DNA of 64,000 nucleotides from Natrialba asiatica DSM 12278 (GTDB taxonomy: Archaea; Halobacteriota; Halobacteria; Halobacteriales; Natrialbaceae): NCBI RefSeq assembly GCF_000337555.1, contig NZ_AOIO01000040.1:1-64000 (forward strand), read 5' to 3'. Shown in pieces: positions 7,572-16,400 of this stretch. The notes beneath the pieces are model-generated. The model did not search any database, was not told the origin of the DNA, and saw only the letters and a list, made by a program, of their open reading frames with translations. Each line of letters starts with the position of its first letter. Position 1 is the first letter of the stretch. The position numbers and the translations under genes were made by a program.

Positions 7572-9986
7572 ATGAGTTCTGCCGTCGACGAGGATACCGC
7601 CCGTGCGATCAATACCGGGCGCGAAACTCTTGGTGCGATGCTCTCGAGCGTGCAGACACACCTTCAGAAGGTGTTTATCGTCTTCGTTATCGGCTTTATT
7701 GGCTCGTTCTACGCGTTGCGCGTCTTCATCTGGGACTTTCTCAAACAGACTGCAAAGGCGGAAATGTCGCCGTACATCGCCGATTCGACGGAGCTTATTA
7801 CGCGGACTCCGTTCGAGGTTATCCTCTTGCAGGCCAAGATCGGGATGCTCGTCGGTATTGTCATGGCGATTCCCGCGTTACTGTACTTCTCGAGGGATAA
7901 GTTGCGCGAACGCGGCTACGACACCATCGTGCCCATCTCTCGGAGCTATATTGTGGGCTTCGTCCTGACCGCGATCACGTTGTTCTGCCTCGGGGTCGTC
8001 TACGCCTATGCGGTGTTCTTTCCGTATACGTTCGACTTTCTCGCCGGAAACGCCGTCAGCGCCCACGTCAAACCGAGCTTCGGAATCACCGAGTTCACCG
8101 AGTTCATCGCGCTGTTGACGCTCTCGTTCGGACTGGCGGCCCAGTTGCCGCTGTTCATGGGTGTCCTCTCGTATACCGAGATCGTCCCCTACGAGACGTT
8201 TCGGGACAAGTGGCGGCACGCGATCGTCGGGATTACCGTCTTCGGCGCATTGTTCTCGCCGCCGGACCCGTTCACACAGATCATGTGGGCGACGCCGATG
8301 GTCGGTCTCTACATCATCAGTCTCAGCCTCGCAAAGGTAGTTGCAAACATCCGCCGGCACGGTGCGGCCGAGAGCGACGGGACCGGGGCCGATCATATGA
8401 AACGAGTCGTCCTCCGATTCGTCGGCGTTCTGGCTGTCGTCGCCATCGGAACCGGCGCGTTCGTGAATCGGGGTGGATTCGACTACCTCGGGGAAGCGGT
8501 CTACCCCGGCCTGCCGGCGTGGCTTCAACCCGGTCCCGAGGGCCCGTTCGGACTCGAATCGCTCGCTGCCGAGTACGGACTCCTCGGTGAGGCCGCTGTT
8601 GGCCTTACCATCGCTGCAGGTGTCGGCGTGCTCATCCTGTTCGCCTATACGATCAAAGTGCTCCAGGCTCCGATCTACCCGCGGGAGGGAGCCATTCGAA
8701 CGGCCGAATCGCCCGACGATGTCGACTTCGAGATGCTCACCGCCGAGGACGTCGAGGAAGTGCCAGCGTCCGTCTTCCTCCAGATGGAAGAGGAACAGGC
8801 GCTCGAGGTTTCTCGACGGGCGATGTACGACGACAACCGGGAGAAGGCTCAGGCGATCTTGAACCGGTTCGACTCGCTGCAAGAACAACGGGCCGAGGCG
8901 GCCCAGAACGACGGCGCAACCGGCGACGGCGAGAGTTCAGCACTCACCCAGACCGATGCCGGTGGCGCTGCCGAGGAGGAGGAAGGTAGCTTCCTCGCGG
9001 GCACGGCCGCCGGGATGCTCGATCCCTTCACCGAGGAAGAGACGACCGAGGACGACATCGGTGGCTACGCCTACGACATCGCCTTCATCCTCAACAGTCT
9101 CACCTCGAAGATGTTCCGCATCGTCGGCGTGTTTATGCTCGTCATGGGCGGAGCCTTCTTCTGGCTTTACCAGGGTGGGATCGGCCAGGTTCTCACGACG
9201 TTCCTCCATCGCGTCCCCGAACCGATCCTCCACGAGGTGGCCGTCCGTAACGGGGTCGACCCGGCCGGGATGACGCTCCAGGAGCTCATCACGGAGATGG
9301 ACATCGTCATCGCGCTCCATCCCGTCGAAGTGCTCATCTTCGAGGTCAAAGTGAGCGTCATCGCGGGGATCATCGCCGCGCTCCCGCTGGTGCTGTACTA
9401 CGGGTGGCCCGCGATGAAAGAGCGCGGACTGGTCCGGGGCGACCGCCGCATCTTCGTCGTCTGGGGAGGGTCGCTGCTGGGTGGGTTCGCGTTCGGAACC
9501 TACCTCGGCTTCTTCTGGGTCGCACCGGCGGTCATCTCCTATCTCGTCTCCGACGCGATCGCCAACGGGATGGTCGTCTCCTACCGGATTAGTAGCTTCT
9601 TCTGGATGGTCATCTTCACGACCCTCGGCATCGGCTTCCTGTTCAACATCATCGTCACGATGGCGCTGTTCCACGTTGGCGGCATCCTCAACTACCGGAC
9701 GATGCTCCGGCGCTGGCGGCCGGCCGTCGTCGGCATCTTCACCGTCGCGGCCATCGCCAGTCCGAAGGGCGTTCTCACCATGCTGATGGTCGCCATTCCG
9801 ATCGCCCTGACCTACATGCTCGGCCTCGGCGTCCTGTATATACTCACCGGCGGCGGGCGGCTATTTGGCGGCAGCGGTGGCGGTGGCGGTGGGAGTGGCG
9901 AACCAAACGATGCAGACGCCGCCGGTACCGCTGCCACTACTGAGGGCGATACCGGCTCCGGACCCCAACCCGACCCGACCACGTAG
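7572..9986 (+). CDS. tatCt: Tandem double TatC translocase subunit (TatCt)
   Basis: An 804-residue membrane protein made of two TatC domains in one chain, found only in halophilic archaea, where the Tat pathway carries much of the exported proteome. The first TatC domain is about residues 20-265 (TRTPFEVILLQAKIGMLVGIVMAIP is the conserved loop). Two extra membrane segments follow (VVLRFVGVLAVVAIGTG and AAVGLTIAAGVGVLILFAYT), then an acidic soluble linker of ~140 residues, then the second TatC domain about 500-760 (LHPVEVLIFEVKVSVIAGIIAALP repeats the loop). The C-terminus is Gly-rich and acidic. Divergent from tatC with a 175-bp shared control region. Confidence 0.95.
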   Translation: MSSAVDEDTARAINTGRETLGAMLSSVQTHLQKVFIVFVIGFIGSFYALRVFIWDFLKQTAKAEMSPYIADSTELITRTPFEVILLQAKIGMLVGIVMAIPALLYFSRDKLRERGYDTIVPISRSYIVGFVLTAITLFCLGVVYAYAVFFPYTFDFLAGNAVSAHVKPSFGITEFTEFIALLTLSFGLAAQLPLFMGVLSYTEIVPYETFRDKWRHAIVGITVFGALFSPPDPFTQIMWATPMVGLYIISLSLAKVVANIRRHGAAESDGTGADHMKRVVLRFVGVLAVVAIGTGAFVNRGGFDYLGEAVYPGLPAWLQPGPEGPFGLESLAAEYGLLGEAAVGLTIAAGVGVLILFAYTIKVLQAPIYPREGAIRTAESPDDVDFEMLTAEDVEEVPASVFLQMEEEQALEVSRRAMYDDNREKAQAILNRFDSLQEQRAEAAQNDGATGDGESSALTQTDAGGAAEEEEGSFLAGTAAGMLDPFTEEETTEDDIGGYAYDIAFILNSLTSKMFRIVGVFMLVMGGAFFWLYQGGIGQVLTTFLHRVPEPILHEVAVRNGVDPAGMTLQELITEMDIVIALHPVEVLIFEVKVSVIAGIIAALPLVLYYGWPAMKERGLVRGDRRIFVVWGGSLLGGFAFGTYLGFFWVAPAVISYLVSDAIANGMVVSYRISSFFWMVIFTTLGIGFLFNIIVTMALFHVGGILNYRTMLRRWRPAVVGIFTVAAIASPKGVLTMLMVAIPIALTYMLGLGVLYILTGGGRLFGGSGGGGGGSGEPNDADAAGTAATTEGDTGSGPQPDPTT

Positions 9987-10036
9987 CGAACTCGTCCGAC
10001 GGCTTAAGATGGGAGGCATGCGAACGCGTCCCTACG

Positions 10037-10213
10037 ATGCCAAAGATCAGCGTCGAAATCCCGCAGGAACTACTCGAGGACTTAGACGACCACGTCGGCG
10101 ACGACGGCAAATTCGTCAACCGAAGCGATGCGATCCGGGCCTCGATCCGAAAAACGCTCGACATTCTCGACGAAATCGACGACCGACACGATCGACTCGA
10201 TTCCGACGAATAA
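10037..10213 (+). CDS. Ribbon-helix-helix (CopG-type) DNA-binding protein, 58 aa
   Basis: A 58-residue protein. A short beta-strand (MPKISVEIPQELLEDL) is followed by two helices (the FVNRSDAIRASIRKTLDIL region), the layout of ribbon-helix-helix regulators, which bind DNA as dimers through the paired N-terminal strands. The ending is acidic (HDRLDSDE). An AT-rich run near 10001-10008 lies about 32 bp before the ATG. It sits between tatCt and rlmE; its target is unknown, but such proteins often control their own promoter. The motif NRSDAIRASIR is very characteristic. Confidence 0.8.
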   Translation: MPKISVEIPQELLEDLDDHVGDDGKFVNRSDAIRASIRKTLDILDEIDDRHDRLDSDE

Positions 10214-10271
10214 GTCCGTATTCACCCGGAAACACGACCGACTAGCAACAGGTCGTTACACGACGTACCGC

Positions 10272-11048
10272 TCAGTCTCGATCGATCCGTTGTGCGAAGC
10301 CGAAATTCGGCTTCACGTCCTCGACTCGAACCGTCACAACATCTCCCGCCTCCGTCGCCGGAACGAACAGCCTGTAGCCATCGACCGATGCGATACCGTC
10401 ACCCTCGTTCCCGACATCGGTGATCTCGACCTCGAGTTCATCGCCCGGTCGCACCGATGCGGTGAGTCGTCCCTTTCCGATAAAGTAGAGTTCGGAGGAT
10501 TCGTCCCGTGAAGCCTTCGGACTCGTGGCGCGAACGTACTGAAACTCCTCTTCGACGTCCGCTCTGAACTCGTCGACGTCGGGGCCTTCGAAGATCTTCA
10601 CGACGAAATCGCCGTCGGTGTCGAGGAGTTCGAGTGCGGTTTCGAAGGCCTGGCGCGCGAGGTGGAGCGAGCGGGCCTGGTCGAGCGAGTACTCGCCGGA
10701 CATGTTGGGGGCCATGTCGGACAGAACAGCGTCGACCTCGCCGCCCGCGGCGTCGATGACCCGGTCGCGCGTTCGTTCTTCGGTCATGTCTCCGCGGATG
10801 GTTTCGATGGTGTCGTGGTCCTCGATATCTTTGATGCGCTGAAGGTCGACGCCGATCACCTGCCCGTCGGGGCCGACGGCTTCGGCGGCGACTTCGAGCC
10901 AACCGCCGGGCGCGGCACCGAGGTCGACGACGGTATCGCCGCGCGAGAGGACGTTCTCGAGTTCGTCGAGCTGCTTGAGCTTGTAGGCGGCTCGGCTCCG
11001 GTAGCCTTCCTGCTTTGCCTTGTTGTAATAATGGTCCTTTCGTGCCAT
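10272..11048 (-). CDS. rlmE: 23S rRNA 2'-O-ribose methyltransferase RlmE (FtsJ) with TRAM domain
   Basis: Methylates a 23S rRNA uridine ribose using SAM. The Rossmann methyltransferase covers residues ~1-195: SAM motif DLGAAPGGWLEVA (~43-55), and the K-D-K-E catalytic set visible as K in RAAYKLKQ, D in SDMAPN, K in VKIFEGP and E in SSELYFIGKG. Residues ~200-258 form a TRAM RNA-binding domain (GDELEVEITDVGNEGDGIAS), a fusion typical of haloarchaea and absent in bacterial RlmE. Start is MARKDHYYNKAKQEG at 11048. It runs convergently to the small RHH gene. Confidence 0.93.
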   Translation of the reverse strand: MARKDHYYNKAKQEGYRSRAAYKLKQLDELENVLSRGDTVVDLGAAPGGWLEVAAEAVGPDGQVIGVDLQRIKDIEDHDTIETIRGDMTEERTRDRVIDAAGGEVDAVLSDMAPNMSGEYSLDQARSLHLARQAFETALELLDTDGDFVVKIFEGPDVDEFRADVEEEFQYVRATSPKASRDESSELYFIGKGRLTASVRPGDELEVEITDVGNEGDGIASVDGYRLFVPATEAGDVVTVRVEDVKPNFGFAQRIDRD

Positions 11049-11168
11049 CTCGGATAGTCAGTTGGCTGTGGTACACGGCGAAGACGGATAGGTGTCGCGA
11101 AGAGGAGTCACGCGTTGTGCGCGTGAAGTCGTTGCGTCGGACTTGCGGAGGCGTCCGGACGAGGCGCG

Positions 11169-12077
11169 TTATCGGGACTCCGAGTCGCCGTCCGCTGTGT
11201 CGGTATCGTCATCGTCGGCTGCGTGCTCGGCGCTCGGATCCGCATCCTCGGTACGCTCTCGTTCCTCGAGATCGGTCTCCTCGTCGACGCCGGCACCCGC
11301 TCCGACCTCGGAGTCGATCCGCTCCGGATCGACGGCCGCGTCGTCCCGTCGGCGTTCGTCGATGTTTCCGGGGGCGAGTTCGGCGTCCGAGCGCTCATCG
11401 AGTTCCATCTCGGGTTCGACTTCGGCGTCCGTGCGTTGGCCGACATCCTCGTCCGGGTCGAGTTCAGCGTCGGGATCGCGGCCGGTCAGTTCGGAGGGGT
11501 CGACCTCGAGCCCGCGGCCGGCTTCTTCCTCGATCGTGTCCGTTTCGTCGGCCGCGGTATCGGCGGTCGGTTCCGTCTCGTCCGGTTGCTCGTCCGGGTC
11601 GATCCGTGGTTCGTCCTCGAGGTCGTCGTAGAACTCGTCGTCGAGCATCGGCTCCGAGCGGTCGCGCGCCGTCGATCCGGGGCCTTTTTCGGTCCCGTCG
11701 ACGCCGGTTTCGGATTCGGTGCTGGTTCCCGTGACTGGGTCGCCAGGGGTGTAGTTGGCGTCTCGTGGGTGTGACTTGCCCGTCGCGTCTGACTGCCCGC
11801 CCACGCGTGCCTCGTCGCTCGCGAGACTTTCTTCGGGGAACGCCGTCTCGAGTCGAATCGTCTCGTCGGTGATTTCGGTGACGGCGTCGTCGGTGAGTGG
11901 CACGGGCTCCTCGGTCTCGTTGCCCCAGTCGAGCGTCGCTTTGATCGAATCGGTAACGCCGGGATCGGGGTCGACGTACACGGTTTCTGGCTCGACGGAA
12001 ACGACGACACCGAGCGGGGCACCGTTCGAACTTTCGACGGTCTTGCCGGCATCGTCGGCGGTGAACGTGGGACACAT
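11169..12077 (-). CDS. Haloarchaeal PRC-barrel-like protein with acidic disordered tail
   Basis: The first ~80 residues (MCPTFTADDAGKTVESSNGA, then GVVVSVEPETVYVDPDPGVTD) look like a small beta-barrel of PRC type, ending with DDAVTEITDETIRLE. The remaining ~200 residues are a low-complexity acidic tail full of DPDE, ELDE and similar runs, probably disordered. The frame stays open upstream to 12548, but that extension runs antisense through pcn and is rejected in favour of the ATG at 12077. It is divergent from pcn with a 177-bp gap. PRC-barrels are often RNA- or protein-binding adaptors; no specific role is shown here. Confidence 0.72.
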   Translation of the reverse strand: MCPTFTADDAGKTVESSNGAPLGVVVSVEPETVYVDPDPGVTDSIKATLDWGNETEEPVPLTDDAVTEITDETIRLETAFPEESLASDEARVGGQSDATGKSHPRDANYTPGDPVTGTSTESETGVDGTEKGPGSTARDRSEPMLDDEFYDDLEDEPRIDPDEQPDETEPTADTAADETDTIEEEAGRGLEVDPSELTGRDPDAELDPDEDVGQRTDAEVEPEMELDERSDAELAPGNIDERRRDDAAVDPERIDSEVGAGAGVDEETDLEERERTEDADPSAEHAADDDDTDTADGDSESR

Positions 12078-12222
12078 GGATGGGCGTAGCGGCGACGGCG
12101 GGAAGCCACTCGTGCCTGCACACCACGGCAGAAAGAATCGAGACGGTCGAGTAGATATCGGGACCGACGGGAGGACAATCGACTCCACGAGCAGCCACCG
12201 AAGACCGATCGTAAAGGGTGCC

Positions 12223-12229
12223 TTTTTAT
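12223..12229 (+). promoter_or_regulatory. TATA box of pcn
   Basis: TTTTTAT in the context GGTGCCTTTTTATGCC, about 28 bp before the pcn ATG at 12255. It overlaps a spurious upstream ATG at 12228, which argues that translation starts at 12255. Confidence 0.65.
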
Positions 12230-12254
12230 GCCAACCGTTCGTACCCCGACGCAT

Positions 12255-12998
12255 ATGTTCAAGGCCATCGTGAGCGCGGAAACGCTCACCAGCGCGCTCG
12301 ATTCGATCAGCGTGCTGGTCGACGAGTGTAAGATCCACCTGGAGGAAGACGGACTCGAAATTCGAGCCGTCGACCCCGCCAACGTCGGGATGGTCGACCT
12401 CTCGCTCGACGCGGCTGCCTTCGAATCTTACGAAGCCGACGGCGGGCTGATCGGCGTCGACCTTTCTCGACTCGAGGACATCGCAGGTATGGCCGAATCC
12501 GGCCAGCTCATCCAGTTCGAACTCGACGAGGAGACCCGCAAGCTCCACATCCAGATCGACGGGCTCGAGTACACGCTCGCGCTCATCGACCCCGATAGCA
12601 TCCGACAGGAGCCGGACATTCCGGATCTGGATCTGCCCGCTGAGGTCGTTCTCGAAGGCAAGGATGTCAACCGCTCAGTTACCGCTGCAGATATGGTCTC
12701 GGACCACATCGCACTCGGCGTTAACGAAGGCGACGACGCGTTCTACGTCAATGCAGAGGGCGACACCGACGACGTTCACCTCGAACTCACCCAGGAGGAT
12801 CTGATCGATCTGCAGCCCGGTCCCGCTCGCTCGCTTTTCAGTCTGGACTACCTGAAGGACATGAACAAGGCGATCCCCTCGAACACCGAAGTTACGCTCC
12901 ACCTCGGCGAGGAGTTCCCCGTGAAGATTTACTTCGGATTCGCGGAGGGCCAGGGACAGGTCACGTACATGCTCGCGCCACGGATTCAAAGCGACTGA
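12255..12998 (+). CDS. pcn: DNA polymerase sliding clamp PCNA
   Basis: Homotrimeric ring that tethers replicative polymerases, Fen1 and ligase to DNA. The 247-residue length is that of archaeal PCNA. The N-terminal domain begins [18 protein letters not shown]; conserved PCNA blocks include [16 protein letters not shown] and [20 protein letters not shown], and the protein ends with the [20 protein letters not shown] strand region. Surface is very acidic, as in halophilic PCNA. The start is fixed by the leaderless promoter 28 bp upstream. The neighbouring priL at 14823 also serves replication. Confidence 0.96.
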   Translation: MFKAIVSAETLTSALDSISVLVDECKIHLEEDGLEIRAVDPANVGMVDLSLDAAAFESYEADGGLIGVDLSRLEDIAGMAESGQLIQFELDEETRKLHIQIDGLEYTLALIDPDSIRQEPDIPDLDLPAEVVLEGKDVNRSVTAADMVSDHIALGVNEGDDAFYVNAEGDTDDVHLELTQEDLIDLQPGPARSLFSLDYLKDMNKAIPSNTEVTLHLGEEFPVKIYFGFAEGQGQVTYMLAPRIQSD

Positions 12999-13204
12999 GT
13001 CCCGGCCACCCTGGCTGGCGAACTGCAACGGATTCACGCCGATCGGCCGGCGTGTGGTGGGACTACAACGGCCCCTCTTTCCTCGACCGCAATCTTGCCA
13101 GTTTTGGCGAAACGTGTTGGGTGCCGAACACTCTCTCGAGTCGGAAATAAAGCCTGCACAGCGACAGGACAGTCATTACGTGGCCACTACTGGAGGACCG
13201 GAGT

Positions 13205-13585
13205 ATGCCCTCCAACGATGATACGCCAGATAGCGCGATCGCTGCAGAGACCGACATCGCGGACGCACCGCACAGGAACGCCAGTTCGTCGCTGGACGAC
13301 CTCGACTACACAACCACGTTCGACCCGACCGTCGACCGTGCAAGCGAAACGGTGATTATCACCGTCGCCGCCCTCACCGACTCGACGCCGGTCGATCTTC
13401 CGGCACTCGCACGCGTTATCGACCCCGATGCGCTCGATGCACTGCTCGATCGCGCGGCACGGGACGACGATCGTGGCGTTCAAGAACTCTGGTTTACGTA
13501 CGCTGGGTTCGATATCGGGCTCCGAAGCAATGGCAAACTCAGAATAACGCGGGCGACTACGTCGACGAATACAACGACGGCTTAG
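13205..13585 (+). CDS. HalOD1 output-domain protein, 126 aa
   Basis: The region SETVIITVAALTDSTPVDLP, ALARVIDPDALDALLDRA and the final FTYAGFDIGLRSNGKLRI strand pattern match the haloarchaeal output domain HalOD1, also found at the end of many haloarchaeal signalling proteins. Here it stands alone after a ~40-residue polar N-terminus. The biochemical role of the domain is not established. Its last four bases overlap the convergent hydrolase gene. Confidence 0.8.
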   Translation: MPSNDDTPDSAIAAETDIADAPHRNASSSLDDLDYTTTFDPTVDRASETVIITVAALTDSTPVDLPALARVIDPDALDALLDRAARDDDRGVQELWFTYAGFDIGLRSNGKLRITRATTSTNTTTA

Positions 13586-14565
13586 GTATTGGTGCTAACC
13601 CGAGCGCGAGTCCGTGAACGGCTCCGAGTTCCGGTATCCTGCTCGGCGAGAAACGACACCAGCGCATCAGAGACGGCGTCGGCCTGTTCGATACACGCCA
13701 GGTGTGAGCCGCCCTCGATCAGTTCGAGTCGAGCATCGGGAATCGCCTCCTCGAGTAGCCGCGCGTTCGACGACGGAACCACCGCGTCGTCGGTTCCGTG
13801 GATCACCAGCGTCGGGACGCGAATGCGATCGAGTTCGGCGCTGGCGTCGAACGCGAGGGTCGCTCCGAGTTGGGCTTCGATCGCCGGTTCGGTCGCGTCT
13901 TGCTCGCGTCGCCACTCGATGATTCGATCCATCAGGTGCGGGTTCCGGTTGGTGAACGACTCGCCGAAGACGGGACGCATCCGGTGGCGGAGCGTTTCCC
14001 GTTCGTTCGCGCCCGAGGGCGTTTCGAGCAGCCGACCGGGAACGTCCGCGGGAATCGCCATCGCATCCGGACCGCCGTGGCTCGTCGCACACAGCGTCAG
14101 CGACGCCGCGCGGTCGTGCCGGATCGCGTACTGCTGGGCGACCATTCCGCCGAGACCGATCCCGACGAGGTGTGCACTTCGAACCCCAGCATCGTCGAGA
14201 ACCGCCTCGAGATCGGCCGCCAATCCATCGACCGAGTAGCCGGCCGGCTTTCGAAGGAGCGGCGACCGAATCCGACCCGGAAGTCGCGGAACAAGCGGTG
14301 GAAGTCCGGCATCCGAGCGGCCGGTCCCCCGCATGTCCGGCGCGATCACGGGCGCGCCGAACTCGCGAGCGACGGCCTCGCGCTGCCAGCGCCACAGCCA
14401 CCGCCCGTAGCCGACGTCCTGAAGGAAGACGACCGGCGTCTCGCTCGTGTGACTCTCATTTCCACCCTCTCCTCCATCCCCATCGGCCGGGTCGCGCGTA
14501 TCGCGCTCGTCGCGCTCGTCGAACTCGTAGTAGATAGACACGCCATCCCGCATCGCCCGTGGCAT
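13582..14565 (-). CDS. Alpha/beta-hydrolase fold protein lacking the usual nucleophile serine
   Basis: A 327-residue alpha/beta-hydrolase: cap and core with the oxyanion strand VVFLQDVGYGRWLW, the DMRGTGRSD block, the acid in VIHGTDDAVVPSSN and the histidine in EGGSHLACIEQ. At the nucleophile elbow, where the family has G-x-S-x-G, the sequence reads LVGIGLGGMVAQQ, so glycine (codon GGT) replaces serine. It may therefore be non-hydrolytic, use other chemistry, or reflect a single-base change from AGT. A ~20-residue acidic insert (ERDTRDPADGDGGEGG) sits near the N-terminus, and a basic tail (RSRSRTRARV) closes the protein. Confidence 0.85.
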   Translation of the reverse strand: MPRAMRDGVSIYYEFDERDERDTRDPADGDGGEGGNESHTSETPVVFLQDVGYGRWLWRWQREAVAREFGAPVIAPDMRGTGRSDAGLPPLVPRLPGRIRSPLLRKPAGYSVDGLAADLEAVLDDAGVRSAHLVGIGLGGMVAQQYAIRHDRAASLTLCATSHGGPDAMAIPADVPGRLLETPSGANERETLRHRMRPVFGESFTNRNPHLMDRIIEWRREQDATEPAIEAQLGATLAFDASAELDRIRVPTLVIHGTDDAVVPSSNARLLEEAIPDARLELIEGGSHLACIEQADAVSDALVSFLAEQDTGTRSRSRTRARVSTNT

Positions 14566-14822
14566 ACTCGACCCAACGGTCCGGTCCCTCTTGAAATCGA
14601 GCCTCCCGTTCCCGCACGTGCACCATCGGACGGGATGCCTGCGAACGATAGTCGCCGTTGAAAGTCAGTGCACAACTCTCGTACGAGAGCCGTGCAACCA
14701 GTGTACGCAGTTCCGGTCGGTACTGTCGCAACGGCGATAGGCGGTAATCATGTCTTATCGACACTATCGCACTCGATCGACAATCAGTGGACTTAATCCA
14801 TCAGAGCAGCTTTCAATTACCG

Positions 14823-16016
14823 ATGCAGCGACTGCACGCTCGGTACCCGTTTCTCGAAGCCGCCCGCGAAACCGTGGCGACGGAGACGGTCGATTTGGCA
14901 ACCGTCGTCGAGCAGGAGCGGGCAGTCGTCGAGCGCGCACGGAAACGCGTGATTACCGCGCTCGAAGACGGCGAAATCGGCGAGCCACACCGCGATCCCC
15001 GTACCGAACTACTCTCTTACCCCGTCGCTCGCGTCCTCGTCTCGATGGTCGACGAACGCGTCCTCGTCCGCAAGTACGCCCGCGCCGAGGCGGCCACCGC
15101 TCACGAGCGGTTTACCGCCGACCTCGAATCGACGACCGAACTCAAAAGCGTCGAGTCGACCGGCCTCGAACTCGAGACCGTCCTTGACGAGTTCAGCCTA
15201 CAGGAGGCGGTGACTCCCGCACCCGCGAGTGCTTCCCGCGGGGCTGGGACCGCCGCCGCGGCCGCCGACGGCGACGACGTCGATGACGTCGACGAGTTCA
15301 GGATCGATGTCGGCACCTACCTCCCGCTGGCTGCGGACCTCTGGGACGACGAGTGGGGGCTGGTCAATCAGCCGCTGACGAACGGCGAGGTCCCGGTCGC
15401 GCGAGACGACCTCCTCGTGCTGTTACGGGAGGCCATCCGCGACCGAATCGAAGAGGGTCTTCCCTTCGAGGTTCCCGACCCGATCGCGACGAGGCTCGAA
15501 GACGACGTCGCCGCCGTCCGGGACGTCCTCGCCGACCTCGATCTCACGCGCGACATCGATACCGTCGTTCCCGAACTCTTCCCGCCGTGTATGCAGGCGC
15601 TGTTGGATCAAATCCAGAAGGGCGAGCACCTCCCCCACCACTCGCGGTTTGCGATTACGGCCTTCCTGTCGAGCATCGGGATGACGACCGACGAGATCGT
15701 CGAACTCTATCGCGTGAACTCGTCGTTCGGGGAGGAGATGACCCGTTATCAAACCGATCACATCCGCGGCGAAACGTCGCCGACGGAGTACTCGCCGCCG
15801 TCGTGTGCGACGATGCAGTCCTACGGCGACTGCGTGAACAAGGACGACCTCTGCGAGCGCATTCCCCATCCGATGGCCTACTACGAGGAACGGATCGACG
15901 AGGCCGACGAGGACGAACTCGAAGACTGGCGCACGGAGGACGCAGAGGCGGACGCAGACGGGAGCGGGAAGCGCGAGGAGAGAAGCGAGGGGACGGGAAC
16001 GGTCAACAGCGACTGA
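14823..16016 (+). CDS. priL: DNA primase large subunit PriL
   Basis: Regulatory subunit of the archaeal-eukaryotic primase; partners with PriS, which is not in this window. The N-terminal helical domain begins MQRLHARYPFLEAARETV. The C-terminal 4Fe-4S domain shows four cysteines: FPPCMQALLDQ (~255), PPSCATMQSYGDC (two) and KDDLCERIPHPMAYY. An acidic, low-complexity tail follows. The ATG at 14823 is preceded by a TATA-like ACTTAATC about 27 bp upstream; the in-frame ATG at 14787 precedes that element and is rejected. A short Ala/Asp-rich insertion lies at ~145-160. Confidence 0.93.
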   Translation: MQRLHARYPFLEAARETVATETVDLATVVEQERAVVERARKRVITALEDGEIGEPHRDPRTELLSYPVARVLVSMVDERVLVRKYARAEAATAHERFTADLESTTELKSVESTGLELETVLDEFSLQEAVTPAPASASRGAGTAAAAADGDDVDDVDEFRIDVGTYLPLAADLWDDEWGLVNQPLTNGEVPVARDDLLVLLREAIRDRIEEGLPFEVPDPIATRLEDDVAAVRDVLADLDLTRDIDTVVPELFPPCMQALLDQIQKGEHLPHHSRFAITAFLSSIGMTTDEIVELYRVNSSFGEEMTRYQTDHIRGETSPTEYSPPSCATMQSYGDCVNKDDLCERIPHPMAYYEERIDEADEDELEDWRTEDAEADADGSGKREERSEGTGTVNSD

Positions 16017-16042
16017 GAGCGGCCGGCCACCACCGCTCGTAC

Positions 16043-16303
16043 TTAAATAGCGTTCTGTGTCTCGAAGTCGTTGTCGTCATCGCCGTCCTCGGGGTCGTTC
16101 AGCATGTAGGCGACGCCGAATCCCGCCGACGTAATCACGAGAATAAAGCCGACGATTGCACCGACGAGCAACTGTGCGCCGCTGGGGGAGAGAGTCCCAT
16201 CATCACCGCCGTACATCATTCCGATGGCGATCATCGTACCGAGCAATAGCAAAACGGCGGAGACGGCAACGACCAGTTCGATGAGACGCTCACGCTCGAG
16301 CAT
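16043..16303 (-). CDS. Small two-span haloarchaeal membrane protein
   Basis: An 86-residue protein with two hydrophobic helices (IELVVAVSAVLLLLGTMIAI and LLVGAIVGFILVITSAGFGV) joined by a short polar loop, and an acidic C-terminal tail (DPEDGDDDNDFE). I start at the ATG at 16303 (MLERERLIEL); another ATG at 16330 would add nine residues. Such proteins are common and uncharacterised in haloarchaea. It converges with priL and lies downstream of htpX on the same strand. Confidence 0.7.
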   Translation of the reverse strand: MLERERLIELVVAVSAVLLLLGTMIAIGMMYGGDDGTLSPSGAQLLVGAIVGFILVITSAGFGVAYMLNDPEDGDDDNDFETQNAI

Positions 16304-16400
16304 TACTGCTACTTTTATCGGGGCCGTCAAAAGCGCTTCGAAGGGGCAACGGGGAGAGCGCGACGAGCGCCCGACCGGGTCGTGATTCGACGCGGATCGG

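Noticed and set aside
12078-12548. N-terminal extension of the PRC-barrel-like protein through the pcn promoter and gene
   Set aside because: The family-like start is at 12077; the extension is antisense to pcn coding sequence.
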